Below, one piece after another: positions 41,800 through 50,524 of a DNA stretch of 64,000 bases (positions are counted from its first letter, which is position 1; each line of letters begins with the position of its first letter). Position numbers and translations under genes: made by a program. Under the pieces are notes generated by a model, which saw only the letters and a program-made list of their open reading frames with translations, did not search any database and was not told where the DNA came from. This DNA is from Apoderus coryli (taxonomy: Eukaryota; Arthropoda; Insecta; Coleoptera; Attelabidae): positions 4,753,834 to 4,817,833 of the forward strand of contig OU452213.1 of assembly GCA_911728435.2 (NCBI GenBank), given 5' to 3'.

Positions 41800-41809
41800 C
41801 CAGGAGGTA

Positions 41810-42346
41810 CTATCCCGATGATATTTAACTTTTTCATTATCATTCAATTTCATGTTTATACGCAGAGTTAACCGCAATTTGAATTTTATATTCGATGAAA
41901 TGTGTTCCTGACTTTTTGAATGCCTTTCAATCCTCTTTAATAGCGTCGTAACACAGTTTACCCCAAATAGAAGAAGTTTCAGTGGAAAATAATAAAAAGT
42001 ACCAACAAAACAGTTTATTTCTTACCTGGCTTCCTGTTAACTATGGATTTTTTTCATAGTGAGTTATATTCAAACCCCTGTTTTGTCTTACCCAAGACTG
42101 CAATCATGATTTTAGAGTCGGCGTATGTCTGCCGCGTGTTTTGGTTTCCAATTTTTGTTCGTCAAATTCATTGAGGTGGGGGGAGACGCTCTAACGTGGT
42201 CAAAAGCGGGTGCAGGTACGCCATATTGGTATACGACCTCTGTCATTTGTCGTGCTTTCAAGTTAATAGTGTTATTTACGAGTATTTTACAAGTTTACTT
42301 AAGTTTTTCGTGTTTTTTTTGGACGGTTATTTGACAATATACTATA
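41810..42346. other. upstream region of the THAP-type gene
   Basis: Contains cgccatattggtatacga at 42220-42237, directly repeated at 43407-43424 downstream of the gene, with cattgaggtggggg near 42169 and an inverse cccacccaatg near 43431. These may be element ends. Nothing else seen. Confidence 0.4.
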
Positions 42347-43270
42347 ATGGTGTCCTGTGCTCTGTGTAGTTGCAGTAGTAGAAGTGAAATCGACAAGAAA
42401 ATATCAGGAATAACGTTTCATAGGTATGTACCAAATATTGTAAACATTGTACATGGCCGTATTTGGGGTTATTTTCGGCGAACTTATTAAAACACATTAT
42501 TATAGGAGTCTGGTAGCATTCTCCTTCTGCACTGAACAATTGACACGTGCATTGTAGTTTATTATATTATTCTTTTACTTGATTTCTACTCTCAAACTCT
42601 CTACTTTTGCATCACTTTCTGGCAAAAAAGATGTGTGTTAAAAACATATTCTTGTTTTTAGATTTCCTAAAGATCCTGCTCGTAGACATATCTGGATAGA
42701 ATATGTGTCTCGAATTAATTGGATACCAACGAGAAATGTAGACAAATATAATTTATCCAGATCATTATTATCTTCCTGGACCATTTTATGAATTTTCGAA
42801 ATTCATTATTGTTTATATTGCTGGATTTGTTGTTTTTAGTTTAAAGAAGCAAATTATTTGCAGAGAATGTCGAGATGCATTAATAAGTGTTATTCTTTTA
42901 TTAAAATGAAGGCAAAAAAGGATTTACAAATTCCTTCAAAAGATGTTTTAGACGTTTGCTTCCAATTCGGATTGGAAGCAAACGTCTAAAAAATCTTTTC
43001 GGAAAGATCATAAAAATTCGTGTAGTAGCTACTAATGAAAAGTTGTCCGCAGAATTCATAATAAACCTTGTTTTAATGGAATTTGTAAATAGTAATATTT
43101 TTCCTAATTTAGTTGTGCACGGTTTTGATCAATCAGTGTTTGATAACCATATACATTTACTGATCAAATCTATTGCGACTAAATATGTTAATACCAGGAT
43201 GTATTATTTAAGTAAAAATAAAGTGGATAAGCATACGGCAACATTTAACGTCTTTTATTCCTGTATTTAG
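42347..43270 (+). pseudogene. THAP/P-element-like transposase gene, broken
   Basis: Exon 1 (42347-42423): MVSCALCSCSSRSEIDKKIS and GITFHR, the first CxxC of a THAP zinc finger. It is followed by gtatgt (42424), and an acceptor ttgtttttag ends at 42661. Exon 2 (from 42662): FPKDPARRHIWIEYVSRINW, IPTRNVDKYNLS, the THAP core with Trp and Pro. The expected CSxH then fails: the Cys is lost and one extra T shifts LPGPFYEF out of frame. The C-terminal part continues at ~42835 (RECRDALISVILLL) and 43000-43270 (ATKYVNTRMYYLSKN), resembling the end of THAP-type transposases. A hairpin at 42946-42991 adds a stop. Confidence 0.75.
42946..42991. repeat. perfect 21-bp hairpin within coding remnant
   Basis: Arm 42946-42966 (ttttagacgtttgcttccaa plus t) is exactly inverted at 42971-42991 around the tetranucleotide tcgg. 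Flanking agat/atct extend the pairing after one mismatch. It falls inside the frame DVLDVC and causes the stop after FGLEANV. It looks like a replication template-switch product. Confidence 0.9.
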
Positions 43271-43429
43271 GTATCAAATATCAATAATTACCTATATTTA
43301 AGTATTTTGTACACTGCTTAACATTTCAAAATAAAGTATAAACCCAATCTGCAAATTAAAAAACAAAAACGTCAACAAAAATAGTTAGTGCGGCTCTGGA
43401 GGATCCGCCATATTGGTATACGATTACGC

Positions 43430-45230
43430 CCCACCCAATGCACCCGTTTGTGTACAATGTGAAATAAGGCTTATAGCGACTCCTTATATCTCAATGGTCA
43501 AATTTAATTTGTTAAAGTTGTTAAAAATACTTACACAAACACTTAAAATTGAAGCTATTATTTATTACACTTATTATACAGGGTGTCCCGAAGTTAACTT
43601 AAAATAATTTAATGCCCAGCTGACCAGTATAATTACAAAATCATGAATGAAAATATAAAATATTACATGTTAAAAGAATAAAATACGATAGACTAATATG
43701 TTCTAAATTTGCTACATAAATTTCAGAGAGAAATAATTAGTATTGTAAGTTTTATAAGCATTTAATTATAGACACCACAAAATTTTTACCTGTGAAACGC
43801 AATTCCTGGGTATTTTCTCTCAGATCTACTGTTGCACTTGAAAGTTGAACATCTAACCATTTTAAAATGCACTTGAGACATAGTTTTTAATTATTATTTA
43901 ACATAAAATACTTATAATAGACATCAACCAAGTTTGCCACCACTTTGCCAATTATTTTGTCTCAAAATCGTTTTATATCAGGTACATAGACCGACAACGA
44001 CCCAACAAAGCATACAAATGTGACCCAAACACTACCTAATATTTGAATTGTATATAAATATTGTCTATTGTACCTGTAACTTCTGGTCTCAATGTATTTT
44101 TTAGGCATATGTGCAGTGCATTTTTTGTTATGGACTGTCTCTTTCCTTGTCTAAGATGTTGAACAATAAAATCGAGTTTTGTCAAAATTTTGTTTTTTTA
44201 AGCAGACAAAAAATGCGTTAATATGTTTTATCACTTGACCCCTACTGCTATTTCATTTCTTTCAACCAAAAACTAATGAGTTCATCCTAGATAGAGGCAA
44301 ATGTTGGAATTCCGAAAACAGGAACTGCAAAAATCTAAAAAAAATTCAAATACAAACCGTATCTATGCATGTAAAATAATTCATGGCTATCCTGATTCAG
44401 TCTGATTCTGTGATTTTCTTATAAATTTATGAAACACGCTTATATATTTTTGGAAAGCCCGACAAAATAGAGAACAATACACCAATTTAAAAAAAAAAAC
44501 ATAAGTTTGGTTCATATCTCCGAAATATCGTTTTCCTCCTGAAAAATCTAACTACGCCACTGGATTCTATCCAACAATCTCTATCAGGACCATTTTTTAT
44601 CTTCCCGCTAAGTTAAAGGGTAACCTAGATGCGAAGGGGGTCCCAATATGCAATATATTCAATATGGTCCTATAACTCGGAAAATAGGAGAAGTAACTCA
44701 GTGAAGATCTCCAAAATGGGACACCATGTACATACATTTTTGTGCTAACTCAAGTAAAACTTCATTAGGCAGTTTATTTTTAAGATAATTAGCATGATAG
44801 CATTATCTGAGGTCAGGACGTGTTCGCATTCTTTCTCGGTTTCAATTTAATATTTAGAATTGTTATTATGTATAGTAAATATGTACAATGTATCGCAATA
44901 AGTTTTTATATAAGTATTCATTACAGCTTACGGATTGTAAAAATTTAATATGAGAAAAAAAATAATGAGGTCCTCTAGCAACAAAGTGCACGAACCTTTA
45001 TTACAAGATAAGGTTGTTCACCTCATGAAATACACAAAATTTTATCGCTTATCTTCGTTATTTTAAAAGTGCAATAATCGACAATGGATTATTATACCTA
45101 ATACAAGTGCGTTCAATTAAAATAGTAAAACACTTTTTTCTTTTATTTTTTTTTCATAGAATTTACTGCAAGAACGCTTTTTAAATATTATATTCAATAT
45201 ATATCCCAGCTTCAGATGTTATTGAGGAAG
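43430..45230. other. no recognisable feature over ~1.8 kb
   Basis: AT-rich. Isolated cagggtg and gggacacc words (43579, 44718) are typical of insect DNA-element ends but unpaired. Confidence 0.5.
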
Positions 45231-45372
45231 ACTACGCTTCAGTACGGACCACTGAATTTGACAAAAAAGGCCTGATATCAGTTCGAAGCATAACCAAAAG
45301 TTTTTTTCGGCAACCCTCTGGGATGTACCCACTTCCCGGACGCTTTTTCTTTGAGAAAATAGCATTTTCCGG

Positions 45373-45406
45373 CCTAGTCCGGGAAGTACGTACTTCCCGG
45401 ACTAGG
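45373..45406. repeat. 34-bp perfect palindrome
   Basis: cctagtccgggaagtac followed directly by its exact inverse, centred at 45389/45390 with no loop. A third copy of the core acttcccgga is at 45330-45339. GC-rich in an otherwise AT-rich stretch. The origin is not recognised. Confidence 0.9.
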
Positions 45407-45599
45407 ACGGGAAGAATCACGTCGTTGTTGTAATTCCAAACAAATTGAATCCCTTCAATATTAGCAATTGCTCGAATTTTAATATAAATTAACTATCATC
45501 CAATGCTAGCTATCTTATTCACTCTAATCTTCAACGAAAACCGGGTAAAGCCTAGGCGCGGATTTCTGACAATCAAAGTGTAAATCATAATAATGATAA

Positions 45600-46091
45600 T
45601 GTGGCGACCATTATTCTTGCGCCACACTGTATATATTGTATTTTATTCTGTAGATACTGTGGCAACCTTTTTATTGTGCCACACTGTATATATGTATTTT
45701 TAAATTTAGTTATTTCTTTGTAAAAATTTAGTATAGTAGTTGTAAATAATATTTTCTAAATTGCACCAAATGTTCAAACATCTGGCACGAATATTTCTAC
45801 TTTCTTTTTAATGTTTTTCATTTTCGGGAACAAAAGAAATCCCTAGTCCGTACCTAGAAAAAGCAGTGGTTATTGTTAAACCACGTACCGACCAGATGTG
45901 GTACTCTCTTCACAGAGATGCTTTTTCTATAATTTACCCCAGTCAGTCTTCAACATCAAAACCGTCAACATCTTTCTCGTGCCAAAACTCTCTCTCCAGA
46001 TTTTAACAACCTAACTCTCAAACACACTCTTTTCCATTTTAATAAATATTCAGTTTTGTACATACCGTCAAACAGTGTTTTAATTATTACA
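45600..46091. mobile_element. possible solo LTR
   Basis: Starts tgtggcgaccattattc and ends ttttaattattaca. It has a TATA-like tgtatatatgtat, an aataaatattcagttttgta poly(A)-like region ~40 bp before the end, and a duplicated ~63-bp 5' part (tgtggcRaccNtt recurs at ~45659). Related sequence starts at 60836. No convincing target duplication or adjacent internal region, so the call is tentative. Confidence 0.35.
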
Positions 46092-46439
46092 ACCATACTA
46101 CCCAAATTACCAAAATAATATTTATTTATCCAAAAATATTTCATACAAATTATATTTGTGATATACCTATAATTACAATTTTTTTTTTATACTAACACCC
46201 TAGTTATTAATTTTGACAAACAAATAAACATCATTCCACAGAAACCAACTGAATGATTTGTGTGTGGATGTTGATTTTTGTTCGTTTGTTCCGCATACAG
46301 TATACCCGAAAGTAATTTGTATATGATTTTATGCAATACTTGAAAAAACAAAACAAAACTCCACCCCCTGAATCAACCCCAAAATGCAACACATAATATA
46401 TACAAAAATAAAACAATCAATGGAGTAGAAGGGACGAAA

Positions 46440-47486
46440 ATCAGATATTCAGTACCTTGGCTATATTGGAATTAAAAACCTAATTAACAATATCATAATA
46501 AAATTTTCTGTGAATAGAGAACATCTACCCCTTAACACGTACTTTAAACATATTTTTGTTATTAATATGCCTGATATGTTCAGGAAGACGACAGAAAACT
46601 CGAGGGGCCAAATAAGAAAAGCATCTTTGTCTCATAGTTTTATTTTTTATGTCGAATACCTTAAAATCAGTATATACAAGATCAGTCGGATAAGTTCAAT
46701 CTTTCCCTAATATGATCTTGAGAAATGCTTTTTGGATGATTTCCAGTGGTTTGATAGGCGTTTTATACGCTGCACCCCATCCCAAAATCCCATATTGAAT
46801 AATAGATTCAACGAGTGCGTGTTACGTAATTTTTAAGCTTTTTTTAACATTTTAAATTTAAATAAAAGGACTCTTAATTTCTTAACTAAACTTCGAATGT
46901 GATTACTCCATTTCAAGTGTTTATCTATTTCTATTCCTAAATATTTTATTGAATCAGCTGAAGCTATTTTAAAATCAACATTTGATTCTAAAGCAAAATC
47001 TAGCTCTTTGAAAGGTGCTTCTTTAACTGTATTACAGCTAAAAGCCAAATATTTTGTTTTTTCAAAATTTATTGAAAGTTTCATGCTATCAGACCAATCT
47101 TTTATTTTTTTCAGTTCCAGTTCAGTAGATATTTTTAGCTCCTCCCAGCTTGATCCTGTGAACTGAATAACGATGTCGTCTGCCAAAGGCGATATAATAC
47201 CTTTTATTTCTAAAGCAAACAAACCATTGAGGTAAATTGAAAAAAGAAGAGGTCCTGTACCCTGTGGTACCCCACTCTCTACAGTCAAACATTCACTTAT
47301 AATATTTTCCAATTTAACACACTGCGTTCTTTCAGTTAAATAAGTGCGCATGAGTCTTAATGCAACTCCTCTGAATCCAATATTTTCTAGCTCTTTGATA
47401 AGGATTTTATGACTCACCGTGTCAAAAGCCTTAGCCAAGTCCAAAAAAACGCAAATTGTTTCCTCTTTTTTATCTAAACCTTCAGA
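46440..47486 (-). pseudogene. LINE RT and C-terminal region, degenerate
   Basis: FLDLAKAFDTVSHKILIKEL (motif A), VESGVPQGTGPLLFSIYLNG (motif B, two residues short at the QG/GPLL junction), SPLADDIVIQF (motif C with LADD), LKLSINFEKTKYLAFS-like block and IKYLGIEIDKHLKWSNHI. After ~46833 the frame is interrupted, then continues as QYGILGWGAAY and YLAPRVFCRLPEHI to ~46450. One continuous 203-codon frame, with stops downstream. The LINE clade is uncertain within the Jockey group. Confidence 0.8.
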
Positions 47487-47860
47487 GGCACTCTTTGATG
47501 AGGCAAACGTTCTTAATATACGAAAACTTTTTAGTTGTATGATATTGAATACTCAACATAAGAATAAACACGAATTGACTCCCATAGATCATTGTTACGG
47601 CACTCGGTTGAGGGAAACTGCGAGCAGAATACCACGCACTGTCAAGACAATAGCACAACGTAGTTATTTCTTTTTGGGTCCTAGGTTGTACTCTAAAATT
47701 CCGCTACAATATAAACTAATAAACTAAAATATTTTGTTTAAAAAAAGAATTAAAGAATGGGTAATATCTTTGGGCAGGTCTGAAATTCATCGTTTAATAG
47801 ATCTTAAAAACTATAGTTACCACAATCGTTTGGAGTGTGGTTCACTGCATTTCTGTTGAA
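47487..47860 (+). pseudogene. LINE ORF2 C-terminal fragment, head-to-head with the previous one
   Basis: FDEANVLNIRKLFSCMILNT, RIPRTVKTIAQRSYFFLGPR, LYSKIPLQYKLIN, then after a frameshift IKEWVISLGRSEIHRLID and LECGSLHFC. This is the same conserved terminus as in the minus-strand fragment but a separate copy, joined at ~47487. Confidence 0.75.
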
Positions 47861-47979
47861 TGTTTGATTGTTTGTTATTAGTGTAAGGTATATTTATATG
47901 TATTAGTTACCTCGTACTTATTATTTCCGCAATAGTGTTATTAATCCGAAATCTATTTATACTCGACAGACGGGCAGAT

Positions 47980-48480
47980 GCTTATTTTAGGTATAGGGTA
48001 GTATATATCAATTAAAAGGATATTTTTTTGTCTATCGAACGGCATAGTCGAATACGTACCATTCCATTTAAAAAAATTGACTTTTCCTAGTAAACACGTA
48101 ATTCAAGTTTAAATTCAATTAAATCTTGTTCTGCAACTGCCTGACGACCTTGGACTACATCATTTGTATACTCAGTATTCCCTCTAATGTATTCTAAAAT
48201 TTTGCCAGCTTGAATGAAATAATCATAAAAATATTGATTTTTTTTGTAGAAGTCGAAAAACGTCAACTTTTTCGCACAACAAATTTTTTGTAGGAAAAAA
48301 TCTGTTAGGATTTGGTATAGGGAATGCTTAACAAAGTGGCCTTTAAATTTTATGGGGAATCTGAAAAAAAAAATAAAAAAAAGACAAATATTTGTTTTGG
48401 CAAACATGTACACAATTATTAATAATAAAAACCAATGGTATTTCATTAAAATATATTTACCTATGACTACGAACCTGAGA
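47980..48480 (-). repeat. element fragment with exon-like ORF, shared with 59.1-60.3 kb
   Basis: The minus strand, after a polypyrimidine tract and cag at ~48365, is open for ~90 codons to a stop at 48087: IKFKGHFVKHSLYQILTDFF, then CAKKLTFFDFYKKNQYFYDY, ILEYIRGNTEYTNDVVQGRQ and AVAEQDLIEFKLELRVY. It reads like a real last exon. The same DNA recurs at 59870-60180 (minus) and 59115-59230 (plus) with stops, so it belongs to a repeat family. I do not recognise the protein. No signal peptide or metal-binding motif is visible. Confidence 0.6.
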
Positions 48481-48489
48481 CCGAAAGAA

Positions 48490-49789
48490 AAGAGTCAAAA
48501 ACAATTTTAACAAAAGGTAATTAAACTTTGGAGTAGGTATCAGTTTCTAATCTTTAATGCTCAAATATCAATTAATTACATATAACGCTTGGGTTAAAAA
48601 CCTTTATTTTTGACGAACAAATTATTACCAAATATTTATCACAATTTCGTGTCAAGTGTTATGCGATTCAACGAACCAATTTTTAATATGATAACGAGTG
48701 AAGCTGTTAAATTAGGTATAGCGGTCAAGAGAGTGCATTGAAGAAACAAAAACATAATATTTGATGATAATTAGTGTGTTTTTTGATTGATAAATAAGGT
48801 CAAACTTTAGCAATCATGCCACAAACCCATTCATATAAAATTTTTCTACTAAACATTTTTATAATCTTTTTGTTTTTTTTTTGTAATATTAATGATAATG
48901 GTATTATTGTAAATTATGACGAATAAACAATCTTAGGCAACATTTAGCGTACTTAATTATCCTTCCGCTTAGCGCAGCCCCCCAACCGCCCCCTCATAGA
49001 TCGTTTACCCAAGACAGATCTCTTACATTCGCCTCTAGGCCCTGATACATCCGTATATCCGTCAGGCGCATTTTGGACTAACAAACGTTCTATCTATATC
49101 ATAGAATTTTGACAAAAATTATTCCTCACTCTCCACAAACGTTTTTCCAGCTCACAGTGGGGTATTTGACTCAAAAAGCTGACCAAAAATATTATTTTAT
49201 TTAAAATCAAATTTTGAGGTAAAAAATATATTTTGTTTACAGAGTGATCTGTTACAAATAATAGTGTATAGATGGTGATAAAGTTTTTTTTTACTAAATA
49301 ACGGTTTTTTATAATAATATTAATAACTGTCTTTATTCGTCATGGACAATAGTAGTACAAAGAATGTGTCACAAAATAATGAATCAAATAATAGATAAAT
49401 CACAACAACCACCCATACAGGTACTAAAAAACAAACTTTACAATTACATAATTGAACAAAGAAACAAATTTTATAAACACAAATACCTTCAACTCGTCAA
49501 CAATTAATAATCATAATAAAGCCTTTATTTTTAAATGGCCAAAGCCCAATCATACTCAACCTATTACACAAAGTAAACAATAGAAAACAAAAAAAGAAAA
49601 GAAGAAAACAAACAAAATAAAACAATGTAAAGTAAACTACAAATAATTCAAAATAATACAAACATCTCAAAATAAAAATAAAATAATAATGCACTAATAA
49701 ATCTCATTGACGTGAAAGTAAATGTTCCTTTAACCAGTTCCTAAACTGATAGGGTGTTAAATTCAGTAAATCTAGCCATTGGTTACAGA
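48490..49789. other. no recognisable feature
   Basis: AT-rich with a long A/T-skewed tract at 49560-49690. No coding signal. Confidence 0.5.
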
Positions 49790-49825
49790 ATTATAAGTGG
49801 AACTTCGTAGAAACATGGCTGTCCT

Positions 49826-50524
49826 ATACAGGGGCATTGTGAGCTTATTTTCCACACATGTGTGGACTTAAGCTCCAATGAGGTGAGAGCTCTGAATGCT
49901 AATAAGGGCTATGATTGGTCTTGTGTAGCATGCCGTGCTGTGGCTGGCGATTTTAGGGGTTTGAAGGCACTCATCATTCAGCTTCAAGATGAGATCACTA
50001 ATCTGAGAGCGGAATTCTCCAGTCGCGATCAGCAACCACCTGCACCCTCTGATAAATTATTCGAGGATGTAGTACAGGAAATTCAGGAAAGAAATGCGCG
50101 TTCTGGTAATATAGTTTTTTTTAATGTTCCTGAACAAGATCAACAGCGTCCTACGCAGGAACGAGAAGCTAAAGATGTTGATGTAGTGAAGGATATAATG
50201 CAGAGCATGAGTGTTTCTATCGACCAGCAAAACTTTAAGCCTTTTCGATTGGGAAAATTTGTGCAGGGTAAGAACAGACCTTTAAAATTATCGCTGGGTA
50301 ATTCTAGGCAGGTGTCTGACGTTATCAAGAAGGCAAAGATCTTGAGGAATACACGTTATAGAATGGTCAATGTTTCTTATGATCGTACGAAAAGGCAACA
50401 GTTGTATTATAAATCTGTCAAGGACGAATTGCAGCAACGCCAGGCGAACGGTGAAGAGAATCTTAGGATACGATACGTGGGTGGGACTCCTAGAGTTGTA
50501 GTAAGTAATAATAATTTAAACTAG
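49826..50524 (+). CDS. LINE ORF1: PHD-like finger and coiled-coil protein (5'-truncated)
   Basis: Nucleic-acid-binding chaperone partner of ORF2. The reading frame extends upstream of the first GTG and shows GHCELIFHTCVDLSSNEVRA, then YDWSCVAC: Cys-His-Cys...CxxC spacing like the PHD-type finger in CR1-group ORF1 proteins. A heptad-like segment follows (LKALIIQLQDEITNLRAEF). A C-terminal RNA-binding-like domain carries VVQEIQERNARSGNIVFFNV, then KPFRLGKF and RPLKLSLGNSRQVSDVIKKA. It ends four bases into the ORF2 frame. A stop in frame just upstream of 49826 marks the truncation. Confidence 0.82.
   Translation: MQGHCELIFHTCVDLSSNEVRALNANKGYDWSCVACRAVAGDFRGLKALIIQLQDEITNLRAEFSSRDQQPPAPSDKLFEDVVQEIQERNARSGNIVFFNVPEQDQQRPTQEREAKDVDVVKDIMQSMSVSIDQQNFKPFRLGKFVQGKNRPLKLSLGNSRQVSDVIKKAKILRNTRYRMVNVSYDRTKRQQLYYKSVKDELQQRQANGEENLRIRYVGGTPRVVVSNNNLN

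Noticed and set aside
45600..46091. Complete LTR retrotransposon
   Set aside because: Only a possible solo LTR is visible; no primer-binding site, gag/pol or second LTR adjoins it.
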